A stretch of 64,000 bases of DNA from Flagellimonas maritima (lineage in GTDB: Bacteria; Bacteroidota; Bacteroidia; Flavobacteriales; Flavobacteriaceae). The stretch covers positions 744,001 through 808,000 of the forward strand of contig NZ_CP030104.1 in assembly GCF_003269425.1 (NCBI RefSeq). Direction: 5' to 3'. Positions within the stretch are counted from its first letter, which is position 1. Every line of letters starts with the position of its first letter. Shown piece by piece: positions 1 to 9,684 of this stretch. Under the pieces are notes generated by a model, which saw only the letters and a list, made by a program, of their open reading frames with translations, did not search any database and was not told the DNA's origin. Both the position numbers and the translations under genes were made by a program.

Positions 1-916
1 AGTCCTCAAAACTAATTGGTCCATAACTATGACCACATATAATATCTACGTTATTTTGAATATCAGAACTTGTAAGTTTCCATTTCTCATTGTCTATATC
101 TCCCCATCTGGTTTCTTCGGGATAGAATATTTTAGTTGAACCCAGACCTGCGGCATTCATCCTCCATGTTAAGTCATCGGCAATAAAGTCCTTCAATTTT
201 CCATAATCCCAAATCATTGACTCCCAAGTCTTATAGCCAGGTTCATTTTGGGGGGAAATTCCATAATAGTCCACATTTTCAAAATTCTTCATCCTCTTTA
301 CATACTCAGACAGGAAGACTGCATAGTCTGAAAAATTTTCTGTTTTCAATTTACCGCCATCAGTTTTACTATTATTGGTTTTCATCCAGGCTGGAGCAGT
401 CCAGCAAGATGCCCAAATTTTGTTAACACCTCTATTTTTAGCTTGGTTGGCTACCCATGCATTGGCTTTAAATTTGGGATTGGACCATAACCATGTATTA
501 GAGTCAGGCCTAACGTTTGGGTCAATTCTCTGTCTTAATATCGATAGGCCTATATTATTTCCGTCAGTTCTAAAAAAGCGATTTATTATCTCATTTCGCT
601 TATTATGATTTTCGATGTCATCCGATAACCATGCATCGCTTGCTCCAATACCTTGAATAGTCTGTTTTTCATTGTTCCAGTTAATAGTCACCGATGAACT
701 ACTGGCTTCTAGACTGGTTGAAAACTTTGCATCATTATTTTCAACATCTTGATTAAAACCAACTTCCTCATTATCATTATCAACCGAACAACCTGTAACA
801 ATTAACATCAAAAACGGTAAAAAAAATAATTTCCTACATAGTTTCGTAGCTATAAATCTTTTACGCAATATAATATTCGAAGGAAACTTTCTCCCTAAAA
901 TTGTTTTCTTGACCAT
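1..916 (-). CDS. GH30-type glycoside hydrolase lipoprotein (3' truncated by window edge)
   Basis: The minus frame is open from an ATG at 916-914 to the left edge, giving about 305 residues with no stop. The N-terminus is basic and hydrophobic and ends in a lipobox (MLIVTGC, Cys about 43), so it is probably an outer-membrane or surface lipoprotein. Family hallmarks of clan GH-A family 30 are visible: QGIGASDAWL near residue 88, WTAPAWMKTN near 172 and GISPQNEP near 219, whose Glu (about 225) fits the acid/base. The nucleophile half lies outside the window. GH30 members include glucanases, xylanases and galactanases, so the substrate is open. Its place beside sulfatases suggests a role in breaking an algal glycan. 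Family call fairly sure, activity unknown. Confidence 0.8.
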   Translation of the reverse strand, partial: MVKKTILGRKFPSNIILRKRFIATKLCRKLFFLPFLMLIVTGCSVDNDNEEVGFNQDVENNDAKFSTSLEASSSSVTINWNNEKQTIQGIGASDAWLSDDIENHNKRNEIINRFFRTDGNNIGLSILRQRIDPNVRPDSNTWLWSNPKFKANAWVANQAKNRGVNKIWASCWTAPAWMKTNNSKTDGGKLKTENFSDYAVFLSEYVKRMKNFENVDYYGISPQNEPGYKTWESMIWDYGKLKDFIADDLTWRMNAAGLGSTKIFYPEETRWGDIDNEKWKLTSSDIQNNVDIICGHSYGPISFED

Positions 917-1991
917 GGCTATATTTTAAATTTAAAATAAAAATTGTTTGAAAAAACTTGTATTTTTAAGAACACGGAAATTTGGTTCGATACTGAATAA
1001 TATAGATGTATAACTAGAACTATTCTGAGTAAAATAATCTTCGACTAAAACCCACTTATTCAATTCAACAATTATTCAATTCGTATTACCTTTTATTGAT
1101 GTATTCTTATTTATTACGTGCAAATATTACAAGACCCTTACTATTTTATAAAAAATATTATTTTACTATCAATAAATTCCGTTTTGAAAATGGTTCAGGA
1201 AAATAATTTCAGCACTAATCAACAAAAGTCGTAGCCATCAAACTGCTGACATTCCCGTAGGACTAGATTTAATTAGATTGTATCAAACCAAGGCTATATC
1301 CGCACTATTAAAGTAATTGTGGTAATAAGTTTCTACAGGAGTGAATTTCAATATTAACCTCGATTTTAAGCTGTCCTATTTTTAGGGAAGGCTACAATTA
1401 AACTAACTATCGTAGGAAAGTCTTCACATTTTTATTCCTAAAAACATCTTGATATGGCACTCATTACAGAAATAATTAAACTTAAACCAAGGGTGTCGTC
1501 AGATTAATACGTATTAAAAATGGAGTATTGGATATTGAAACTGGTCAAACATTATATTTATGTAGTAAATGTCTGGAGTTAATTTAAATTCAATGTGCTA
1601 TGAGTAATATGCTTTAAATTTTATTCTCAATGGTTGAGTAAAGTCATTACAAGGATATGTTCTAAAACATACTGCGATTTAATATGCGTGGCTTTGGAGA
1701 GGTTTTAAAACATATCTGGATAATATTATGTAGATAAATTTACAATTTGTAAAAACAGTAGGGTCAATCTTTACCAGATAGACCAAGCTTTAATTAACGA
1801 TTCTCACTAACAAATTTAAATTTTGTTAGAATTGGGCTTTGGCCCAAGATTTAATTTAGGATTATTGTTTAAGAAAACATTGTTGTAAATAATACATAGT
1901 TTCAAGCATCTTTATTTTCTTAAAACGTCCTCAGCAATCAGAGGATAGATTATAGAATCCACTGTAACTGTCTAATTTTTTTGTAATCATA
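917..1991. other. AT-rich intergenic region, no supported gene
   Basis: About 1.1 kb separates the divergent GH30 gene and the first sulfatase. All frames are broken by frequent stops and I recognise no protein remnant. It should hold promoters for both genes. The only clear structure is a pair of adjacent hairpins at 1807-1847. Confidence 0.5.
1807..1847 (+). promoter_or_regulatory. Two adjacent stem-loops upstream of a sulfatase
   Basis: CTAACAAA (1807-1814) pairs with TTTGTTAG (1822-1829), and TTGGGC (1832-1837) pairs with GCCCAA (1842-1847). The hairpins lie about 145 nt before the ATG at 1992. They could be a leader structure or weak terminator; there is no good U-tract, so the role is unknown. 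Confidence 0.3.
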
Positions 1992-3431
1992 ATGATAAAG
2001 CTATCTATAAAACATTCTTTTCAAAAGGTAAACTCTGTGATTTTATTTTTCGGGATAGCATTTATATTATTCTTTCTATTACCAGATATTCTTTATAGTC
2101 AAAATAACGCTTTAAAAAAACCCAATATAATCATTATCATGGCAGATGACCTTGGTTTTGGTGATGTAGGTTTTAATGGCAATGTATTTATTAAAACCCC
2201 GGAATTGGATAAAATGGCCTCTGAGGCGTTGGTCTTTGATAGGTTCTACGCTGCCGCACCTATTTGCTCTCCCACCCGAGCAAGCGTATTAACAGGAAGA
2301 AATGCTATGAGGCAAGGTATTTTTGGCCCGCACACCGCAGGCATTCGAACAGGTGAAACCACTATTGCCGAGATATTGAAGGAAGAAGGCTATACTACAG
2401 GTATTTTTGGAAAATGGCATCTAGGTTGGATAATGCCCGACGCCGAAGTTGAAGATCGAGGCTTCTATTCACCACCTTGGCATCACGGTTTTGATGAAAG
2501 TTTCGTAACCAAATCGGCAATGCCCACTTGGAATCCAACCGTAACCCCTTGGGACATGTGGGCCAACAAGGAAGGTGAAATGTGGACGACCTCTTTTTAT
2601 CTTCAGGATAAGGTATTAGTGAAAGATAATTTGGCCGGGGATGATAGTCGGGTTATTATGGATAGGGTCGTTCCTTTTGTAGAGAAAGCAGCTGATCGAA
2701 ACATTCCGTTTTTAGCCTGTATTTGGTTGCATACCCCACATGAACCCGTCGTGGCCGGACCTGCATATAGGGCTATGTACGCACAATACTCGGAAGAAAA
2801 GCAGCATTACTTAGGAGCGATAACTGCAATGGATGAACAAATCGGTAGGCTGAGAAAAAAGTTAACAGAGATGGGCATTGCAGATGATACAATTATCTGG
2901 TTTGTGAGCGACAATGGCCCCTCATCTTACCCAACAGAAAGGGGTATAGCCTCTGCTGGTAAATTTAGGGGCTCTAAACATACCATTTATGAAGGAGGTA
3001 TCCGCGTGCCGTCAATTCTGGAATGGCCAGGCAGCATAGCACCTCTCAGGACCACCTTTATGGCCACTACCAGCGATATGATGCCAACTCTCCTAAGTTT
3101 GATCGATAGCGATTATAAATCCAAAGTGCCACTGGACGGAATTGATATGACAGCTAAGCTAAAAAACCCGGACGAAGAACGTACAGGTTACCTTTTTTTC
3201 GCTTGGCAGCGTCTTTATAATAAAATAAACCAGCAAGCCATAATGGATAATCAATTTAAGTACTTGATAGATGGAGGACGAGAGGAACTTTACGATTTAA
3301 AAAAGGACCCTGAAGAGTCAAACAATATTATAGATAAGAAAGCAGAGAAAGCAAAAGAATTAAAATCTGAATTGGCAAAGTGGAATAAATCGACTTTTAT
3401 GAGTCGAGAGGGTAGCGATTTCAGATACTAA
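1992..3431 (+). CDS. S1-family sulfatase, secreted
   Basis: This is a 479-residue arylsulfatase-like enzyme that would hydrolyse sulfate esters on a glycan outside the cytoplasm. The N-terminus has a long hydrophobic stretch (residues about 15-33) followed by YSQ, fitting a signal peptide. The metal-binding ADDLG motif is at 51-55 and the formylglycine motif CSPTRASVLTG starts at Cys92. GKWHLG and SDNGPSS are the later conserved metal and sulfate-binding segments. Length is normal for the family. It is the first of three sulfatases in a row on this strand, each separated by 150-370 nt. Family is sure; sulfate position and sugar are not readable. Confidence 0.93.
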   Translation: MIKLSIKHSFQKVNSVILFFGIAFILFFLLPDILYSQNNALKKPNIIIIMADDLGFGDVGFNGNVFIKTPELDKMASEALVFDRFYAAAPICSPTRASVLTGRNAMRQGIFGPHTAGIRTGETTIAEILKEEGYTTGIFGKWHLGWIMPDAEVEDRGFYSPPWHHGFDESFVTKSAMPTWNPTVTPWDMWANKEGEMWTTSFYLQDKVLVKDNLAGDDSRVIMDRVVPFVEKAADRNIPFLACIWLHTPHEPVVAGPAYRAMYAQYSEEKQHYLGAITAMDEQIGRLRKKLTEMGIADDTIIWFVSDNGPSSYPTERGIASAGKFRGSKHTIYEGGIRVPSILEWPGSIAPLRTTFMATTSDMMPTLLSLIDSDYKSKVPLDGIDMTAKLKNPDEERTGYLFFAWQRLYNKINQQAIMDNQFKYLIDGGREELYDLKKDPEESNNIIDKKAEKAKELKSELAKWNKSTFMSREGSDFRY

Positions 3432-3799
3432 ACCCTTACTGTTTTGGTTCTTGTTTTGCCATCTTGAAAAGTATTAAGAGCAATACAAAACTGGCTGTGA
3501 ATAATGTGGAAGTCAGGGATTCCATACTTGGAATCTACTAAGATTGTGTCTAGAAAAACATAAGAGCTGTTTGAGAATTAATTCTAAAAAACCGTTTTCT
3601 AAAAACAATGTTGGAAATACATACAAATCCATTTGAGTAGTTGCAAATATGTCAAGTTTATACCTTAGGAATTCTATCAAAAAAGTTTTGGACAGTTTAT
3701 TTTGGAAATTCTTGATTATAAATATTCTAGTACATCGATGCCCTTTAACATATAATAAGACCGTGAAATTTTATTTAAAACAGTAAATCACAATCCGCC
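3432..3799. other. Intergenic gap between sulfatases
   Basis: About 370 nt without a coding frame. A short inverted repeat (GATTCCA at 3518-3524 with TGGAATC at 3529-3535) could form a small hairpin after the first sulfatase. Nothing else is recognised. Confidence 0.4.
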
Positions 3800-5227
3800 A
3801 TGATTAAAATAAAATTTTTTCTCTTAACCATTTTGGTCGCTTTTTGCTGCTGTAAGAACAATCAATCAGTGGTTGAGACCAATCCAAAAAATTCGCATAA
3901 AGTTGAAGATAGGCCAAATTTCTTTTTCTACTTGGCCGATGACCAAGACCAATTGGACTATGGGTGCTATGGAAATCCCAAAGTAAACACTTCAAATGTG
4001 GATGAACTCGCAAAACAGGGTATGCGTTTCACAAATTTTTATACAGCACAGGCTATTTGTGCCCCCGCCAGATCGCAAATTTTTACAGGAATGTACCCGA
4101 TGAAGAATGGGTGTATGGCAAATCATTTGCCTGTAAAAGAAAATATTTCAAGCGTGGTAAATCTTCTTAAAGCTGAAGGTTATGACGTTGTTTTGGCTGG
4201 CAAAAACCATGTTGCACCAAATTCAGTGTTTAATTGGACGCATTATTTTGAATCCATTGACCATAGATATCTACCCTTTAAAAAGATTGAATCCTATCTG
4301 GCGAATGTAAAAAAGCCCTTTTGCATTTTTATAACTTCTGACTACCCCCATGGGCCATACCCTAAAATTTCACAATATTCAAAAGCAGATATTTTCAGAT
4401 TACCATACTATAAAGGAGAAACCAAGAATCGTCGGACCGGATATTACCAGAACATTCTCGATGACAACATTCAGTTAGGTAAAATCTTAAATATGGTAGA
4501 CACTTATGGATTAAGGGATAACTCTATATTTATATATGCTGCCGATCACGGTATTTCTGGCAAGTACGGTTTAAATGAGGAAGGTTTGAAGGTCCCGTTT
4601 ATTGTAAGATGGCCTAAGATTGTGAAACCTAATTCCACGAATTATACTTTGCTTTCTTTTATAGACGTATTACCTACTTTTTTAGAAGCAGCAAAGGCTG
4701 AAATACCAAAATCGATAGACGGTAAAAGTTTTCTTAAGAACTTAAAAGGTAACACAGAAGAAATTCATGACCACATTTTTGGTATAGCTACTAAACAAAA
4801 TATTCAAAACTGCAAAGTATTTCCATCAAGAATGGCCAGGGGCAAAAGATTCAAATTAATACGTAATTACAATGCAATGGAAGTATCACAATCCAATTTG
4901 GGCAAGAACGCTATCGTCAATGAATTTATCAAACTGGGTTCAGAGTCATTTCCAAATATCCCCTATGAAGAACTCTACGACCTAAAAGAAGACCCGTACC
5001 AAAATAAAAATTTGGCATTAGATAGTAAGTATGAGTTTGAAAAAAATACACTATCCGAAGAATTGAGCAATTGGATGATCGCTCAAAAAGATTTTTTGAT
5101 AACCGAGAAAATGCCATTGATAAAACCAACATTACATCCGTTGGACATACCGAGCAAATGGAACGTTGTCCCTAAAGAACTTGAAGGAAAGCTGCACCAA
5201 GAGGATTATATGAATTTACATTATTGA
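3800..5227 (+). CDS. S1-family sulfatase lipoprotein
   Basis: A 475-residue sulfatase. The hydrophobic N-terminus runs into a run of cysteines (AFCCCKNN, residues 14-21), so it is probably lipidated. The first metal pair is in LADDQDQ (about 45-51) and the formylglycine motif is CAPARSQIFTG at Cys87. The segment AGKNHV replaces the usual GKWHLG. YAADHG (about 249) carries the second Asp/His metal pair; DHG instead of DNG is typical of some S1 subfamilies. The order and orientation with its neighbours suggest joint expression. It probably removes sulfate from oligosaccharides at the cell surface or in the periplasm; specificity is unknown. Confidence 0.92.
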   Translation: MIKIKFFLLTILVAFCCCKNNQSVVETNPKNSHKVEDRPNFFFYLADDQDQLDYGCYGNPKVNTSNVDELAKQGMRFTNFYTAQAICAPARSQIFTGMYPMKNGCMANHLPVKENISSVVNLLKAEGYDVVLAGKNHVAPNSVFNWTHYFESIDHRYLPFKKIESYLANVKKPFCIFITSDYPHGPYPKISQYSKADIFRLPYYKGETKNRRTGYYQNILDDNIQLGKILNMVDTYGLRDNSIFIYAADHGISGKYGLNEEGLKVPFIVRWPKIVKPNSTNYTLLSFIDVLPTFLEAAKAEIPKSIDGKSFLKNLKGNTEEIHDHIFGIATKQNIQNCKVFPSRMARGKRFKLIRNYNAMEVSQSNLGKNAIVNEFIKLGSESFPNIPYEELYDLKEDPYQNKNLALDSKYEFEKNTLSEELSNWMIAQKDFLITEKMPLIKPTLHPLDIPSKWNVVPKELEGKLHQEDYMNLHY

Positions 5228-5385
5228 TGTTTGATGATGAACAGGTGTTTGGTATACATTTCGTTGTCGGATAAAAAAAGCTATGATCTTAGTGGCTAAA
5301 ATGGTCAAGGATAACAAAAAGCAATATTTCGAACCGAACTTACAAGTTTTGATGGAGAAGAAGCATTATTAAAATATTAAATATC

Positions 5386-6864
5386 ATGGAATTAAAAAGT
5401 AAAAATTTCATTGCTCTTATTACACTTTTTATAGTAGTGGGTTGCGGTTTTAAATCTGGCAAGAGCCTATCACTTAATTCTAAGTCAGGAACAGAAGCGA
5501 ATGCAGAAAAACAAAACATACTGTTCATAGCTATAGACGATCTTAGACCAATGATAAGTTCTTATGGAGAGACTCAAATGGTAACGCCCAATATTGATAG
5601 GCTTGCATCTGAAGGAATTCAATTTAATAATGCCTTTACAAATATTGCAGTGTGCGGTGCAAGTAGAGCTAGTATCATGACCGGTATAAGACCGAGCTAT
5701 AGAAGATTCAATGATTATACTAGCAGGGCATCGACCGACGTTCCCAATGCGGTGACATTAAATCAGCTCTTTAAAGAAAATGGCTACGAAACCATTTCTT
5801 ATGGTAAAATATACCATCATCCCGATGATAATAAAGAACACTGGACAGAAATGGACAATGGTTCAAAACAAAATGATTATCAAGATTTGAATTCAATAGC
5901 CAAACGTTTGAATGGAGAATTGGGATCTCATGGCAAAAAAGGTCCGGTCATTGAATACCCCGATGTTTCTGATTATTCTTACAATGATGGAAAAGTCACA
6001 AAAAAAGCCATCAATAAATTAAGAGAATTAAAAACTTCCAATAAGCCCTTTTTTATGGCTTTGGGATATGTAGCGCCCCATCTCCCCTTTATACAACCAA
6101 AAAAATATTGGGACCTATATAATCATGAATCCATAGAACTGGCCAAGAATGGTTATCAACCTGAAAATGCACCTTATATCTCAATGGCTTCACAACATTA
6201 TTCTTCAGAATTGAGAAATATGTACCTGGATATACCTAAGAAAGGAAACCTTAATGATGAACTTTCGCGGAATCTTGTTCATGGTTACTATGCTAGCGTT
6301 AGCTATATGGATGCGTTAATAGGAGAGGTTATTCAGAGTTTAGACGACTTGGGTTTAAGAGAGAATACAACCATTGTTTTATGGAGCGATCACGGTTTTT
6401 TCCTAGGAGAGCACGGGATGTGGTGTAAACATAGTACTTTTTATGAAGCTATTAAAATACCGCTTATCATCTCATCGTCCAAGTATAAAAATAATCAAAC
6501 CACACAATCGATGACAGAACTCGTAGATATATACCCGACATTATGTGATATCGCCCAATTGGACGCTCCCGATTATTTACATGGAATGAGTTTGATTCCA
6601 GTATTAACAAATCCTGAGAAAATATTAAAAACCGAAATTTATACCAGGTATAAGGAAGGTGAAGCAGTAGTAGATATAGATTATTCCTATACTGAATTTT
6701 ATAGAGACGGACAGTACCTAGGCAATATGCTGTACAATTTAAATACTGATAGCGAACAGAATACAAATATTTCAAAAGAACCAAGTGCTGCGGCTCTCGT
6801 GGTAAAATACAAAGAAAAACTTAAAATAATGCGAGATAAGGTAGACAAAGATCCTATCCAATAG
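5386..6864 (+). CDS. S1-family sulfatase lipoprotein, iduronate-2-sulfatase-like
   Basis: A 492-residue sulfatase with a lipobox (FIVVGC, Cys20). Metal residues are in AIDDLRP (49-55). The formylglycine motif is CGASRASIMTG at Cys90, a C-x-A-x-R variant that the modifying enzyme is known to accept. The downstream SDHGFFLGEHGMWCKHS segment closely resembles human iduronate-2-sulfatase and bacterial S1_7 enzymes, so a uronic-acid or similarly 2-sulfated target is plausible. It is the third of the sulfatase trio and ends 62 nt before the convergent TRAP gene. The subfamily guess is inference from motif memory; the sulfatase family itself is certain. Confidence 0.92.
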   Translation: MELKSKNFIALITLFIVVGCGFKSGKSLSLNSKSGTEANAEKQNILFIAIDDLRPMISSYGETQMVTPNIDRLASEGIQFNNAFTNIAVCGASRASIMTGIRPSYRRFNDYTSRASTDVPNAVTLNQLFKENGYETISYGKIYHHPDDNKEHWTEMDNGSKQNDYQDLNSIAKRLNGELGSHGKKGPVIEYPDVSDYSYNDGKVTKKAINKLRELKTSNKPFFMALGYVAPHLPFIQPKKYWDLYNHESIELAKNGYQPENAPYISMASQHYSSELRNMYLDIPKKGNLNDELSRNLVHGYYASVSYMDALIGEVIQSLDDLGLRENTTIVLWSDHGFFLGEHGMWCKHSTFYEAIKIPLIISSSKYKNNQTTQSMTELVDIYPTLCDIAQLDAPDYLHGMSLIPVLTNPEKILKTEIYTRYKEGEAVVDIDYSYTEFYRDGQYLGNMLYNLNTDSEQNTNISKEPSAAALVVKYKEKLKIMRDKVDKDPIQ

Positions 6865-6926
6865 TGCCTCTAACGGTCTTTTGACCTTCTGAAATTTTAT
6901 TACTTGAATAACTAAGTTGATAAAGG

Positions 6927-8222
6927 CTACAATCCAAACTGTCTAGGCAACCAAAGGCTCAATTCGGGGAAATAGGTAACCAGGAACAATGCGATTACCA
7001 TTGCGATGAAGAGTGGCAACAAGGGTTTCACCACTTTTTCAATCGATGTTTTCGCGATGCCGACGCCAACAAAGAGTACTGAGCCCACGGGCGGTGTACA
7101 GAGCCCTATACATAAATTGAGTACCATGATGATTCCAAAATGGACCGAATCCAAACCCAGGGCCGTTACCACTGGTAGAAATATGGGGGTGAAAATCAGT
7201 ACTGCCGGGGTCATGTCCATAAAAATGCCCACAAAGAGCAGAAGCAAATTGATGACCAATAGTATGACAATAGGGTTGTCGCTCAAGGCCAATAGACCAG
7301 TACTGATTTCCTGTGGAATGTTCTCATAGCTCAAGGCCCACGACATGCTCATGGAGGCACCGATCAACAACATCACAATGGCCGTTGTAGTAGAGGAATC
7401 CAATAAGATCCGTGGCATTTTGGGCAAAGAAATCTCTCTATAGAAGAGCCCCAATAGAAAACTATACAGCACTGCGATCGCAGAGGCCTCGGTCGCCGTA
7501 AATATTCCCGTAACGATCCCACCAATCACTACTATGAGCATGAAAAGACTGGGCAGGGCATCGATGAAAGTTTTGAAAACTTTTTTTAATCTGCTTCTTT
7601 TTCCAACTTTATACCCTTTTTTCTTTGCCCAAACGGAAGCTACAATCATCAGAAAAAGCCCGGTAAGTATGCCAGGTATATAGCCTGCAAGAAACAGGGC
7701 CGCAATGGAGGCCCCTCCACTCGCCAAAGAATAAACAATCAAGACGTTGCTTGGGGGGATGACCAGGCCAGTGGTAGCAGCGGTTATGTTCACTGCTGCC
7801 CCAAATTCTCTGGAATACCCCTCTTTTTCCATCTCGGGACCTAGAATACTTCCCATAGCGGATGCAGCGGCCATGGCCGATCCTGCAATCGCACCCATCA
7901 ACATCGCAGAGATAATATTGATAAGTGCCAATCCTCCCGGGAGAGCGCCGACCAAGGTTTTGGCAAAGGCAATAAGCCTATGGGCAATACCTCCCTTGTT
8001 CATCAATTCCCCAGAAAGAATAAAAAGGGGTATGGCGAGAAGTGCAAAGCTGTCCAGGCCCGTCCCGATTCTTTGCGATACCGTAGTTGCGGCAGGTAGA
8101 AAGGGGATACTGACCAATAATGTCAAAAACGATGACATCGCGATACTCCATGCCACAGGTGTCCCAATAGCCAACAGGCACACAAAACTAAGTACAAGAA
8201 CGAGTATGGGAACGTATTCCAT
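6927..8222 (-). CDS. dctM: TRAP transporter large permease DctM
   Basis: A 431-residue, very hydrophobic protein with a dozen or so membrane segments and the family's glycine-rich signatures (for example ATTGLVIPPSN and LCTPPVGSVLF). It is the main ion-coupled channel subunit of a tripartite ATP-independent periplasmic transporter. The gene is last in the minus-strand order receptor, small permease, large permease, directly after uronate catabolic genes, so the cargo is probably glucuronate or a related uronate. The start is 3 nt from the end of dctQ, suggesting translational coupling. Normal length, no damage seen. Confidence 0.93.
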   Translation of the reverse strand: MEYVPILVLVLSFVCLLAIGTPVAWSIAMSSFLTLLVSIPFLPAATTVSQRIGTGLDSFALLAIPLFILSGELMNKGGIAHRLIAFAKTLVGALPGGLALINIISAMLMGAIAGSAMAAASAMGSILGPEMEKEGYSREFGAAVNITAATTGLVIPPSNVLIVYSLASGGASIAALFLAGYIPGILTGLFLMIVASVWAKKKGYKVGKRSRLKKVFKTFIDALPSLFMLIVVIGGIVTGIFTATEASAIAVLYSFLLGLFYREISLPKMPRILLDSSTTTAIVMLLIGASMSMSWALSYENIPQEISTGLLALSDNPIVILLVINLLLLFVGIFMDMTPAVLIFTPIFLPVVTALGLDSVHFGIIMVLNLCIGLCTPPVGSVLFVGVGIAKTSIEKVVKPLLPLFIAMVIALFLVTYFPELSLWLPRQFGL

Positions 8223-8225
8223 GGG

Positions 8226-8687
8226 CTATTGTTTTTTTATAATATCAGAAATCTTGTAATAGATAATCAATAATCCACTGATGGGAATGACCATATAGAC
8301 CACTGCCAACGGTACCTGAAGCGCCGGTGAATTTTGACCCAATGCGTAAGTGATGTAAACCAACCTAGATCCACCTACGACCATGGCCGCCAAACAGAAA
8401 ACAATGACCAGTAAGCGCACAATGACCTTAAGCCATTTTTGTGCAGTTGGACCCAAGCGTCTGGGGAACACATCAATGGCCACGTGCATATTTTGACCGG
8501 AAATATAGGCGGCACCCAAGATTCCGACCCATATCAGAAGGTAACGGGCCAACTCGTCCGTAAAGGAACTTGGAGAGCCTAATATAAAGCGGCTGCCAAC
8601 TTGCCATAGTACATTTAGCACCATAAGTGCCATGATAATGACCAATATATTTGCAAGTACCTTATCGATGGTTTTTCGCAATCGCAC
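8226..8687 (-). CDS. dctQ: TRAP transporter small permease DctQ
   Basis: A 153-residue protein with four predicted membrane segments (about 10-30, 45-65, 85-105, 125-147), the normal size and topology of the small TRAP subunit. The segment DELARYLLIWVGILGAAY is characteristic of the family. It sits between the receptor and the large permease with only a few nucleotides on either side, so all three should be co-translated from one mRNA. It would bridge the receptor and DctM in the inner membrane for uronate import. Confidence 0.92.
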   Translation of the reverse strand: MRLRKTIDKVLANILVIIMALMVLNVLWQVGSRFILGSPSSFTDELARYLLIWVGILGAAYISGQNMHVAIDVFPRRLGPTAQKWLKVIVRLLVIVFCLAAMVVGGSRLVYITYALGQNSPALQVPLAVVYMVIPISGLLIIYYKISDIIKKQ

Positions 8688-8703
8688 TAGTTTTGTTGTT
8701 TTA

Positions 8704-9684
8704 TCAATTGGTTGCCTGGATGTCCTTTATCAGTTCGTAAAAGATTTCATCTTCCTTATATTTATCGAACGAGTCCTTGACCCTTTTAGAAAAGAGACTT
8801 TTATCGGGCCTTATGATCTGGACCCCTGCTTTTTCCACTGCGTCCAAAGCTTCATTTTCAGCCTCCAACCAAAGTTTTCGTTGGTATAGTATAGAAGCAT
8901 CCACGGCCTGTTTTAACCAACCTTGCTCTTCTACCGAAAGCTTGTTCCATAGTTGTGTACCAGCCAAAAGAACATCGGGCAATATCGTATGCTCATCAAG
9001 CGTGTAATACTTGGCCACTTCGTAATGCCTGGAAAGGTAAAAGCTCGGCAGGTTATTCTCCGCACCATCTACCACGCCTTGTTGCAGTGCCGTATAGAGC
9101 TCTCCCCAAGAAATGGGTGTTGGCGAACCACCCAGATCTCGAACCATATCCATGGCGGTAGCACTTTCCATTACCCGTATTTTCTGTCCTTCCAGGTCGG
9201 CAGGGTTTTTTACGGGTTTGTCCACTGTGTAAAAACTACGGCTTCCCGCATCGTAATACCCCAAACCTTTGAGCCAGTACTGCTCGCCTTCGTCAAGCAA
9301 TGCCCTGCCAATAGGTCCATCCAATACTTTGAAGGAATGTTCACGGTTACGAAACAAAAAGGGCAATCCCAACACCTTCAATTTTGGCGCAAAATTTTCG
9401 AGCACTCCAACAGAAACTTTGGTCATGTCGAGACTGCCGATCTGTAAAAGCTCCAAACACTGTCGTTCGGTCCCCAATTGCTGACTTGGATAGATCTCAA
9501 TCTTTAATTTTCCATTGGATAGTTTTGCCAGATCCTCGCCCATCTTTGTCATGGCCTTATGTACAGAGTGGCTTACGTCCAGGCCATGGCCCAACCGTAG
9601 CACCTTGACATCTTCAACCTCTTTGCATCCCAAAAGGCAATTCAAAAATATATAGATAAGACCAAGACAGATGAGGTTCCTCAT
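8704..9684 (-). CDS. dctP: TRAP transporter substrate-binding lipoprotein DctP
   Basis: A 326-residue solute receptor with a lipobox (CLLGC, Cys20), so it is membrane-tethered in the periplasm. The conserved Arg that binds a substrate carboxylate is in GQKIRVMES (about 150-158), followed by the family segment ISWGELYTALQQGVVDGAENN. Its ATG overlaps the end of the aldolase gene by 4 nt (9681-9684), which ties transport to catabolism. Known relatives bind glucuronate, galacturonate or other sugar acids. The pathway next door makes glucuronate the best guess. Confidence 0.92.
   Translation of the reverse strand: MRNLICLGLIYIFLNCLLGCKEVEDVKVLRLGHGLDVSHSVHKAMTKMGEDLAKLSNGKLKIEIYPSQQLGTERQCLELLQIGSLDMTKVSVGVLENFAPKLKVLGLPFLFRNREHSFKVLDGPIGRALLDEGEQYWLKGLGYYDAGSRSFYTVDKPVKNPADLEGQKIRVMESATAMDMVRDLGGSPTPISWGELYTALQQGVVDGAENNLPSFYLSRHYEVAKYYTLDEHTILPDVLLAGTQLWNKLSVEEQGWLKQAVDASILYQRKLWLEAENEALDAVEKAGVQIIRPDKSLFSKRVKDSFDKYKEDEIFYELIKDIQATN

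Noticed and set aside
7006..8259. Long plus-strand frames opposite the TRAP permease genes.
   Set aside because: They are antisense shadows of well-conserved membrane-protein genes and have no family features.
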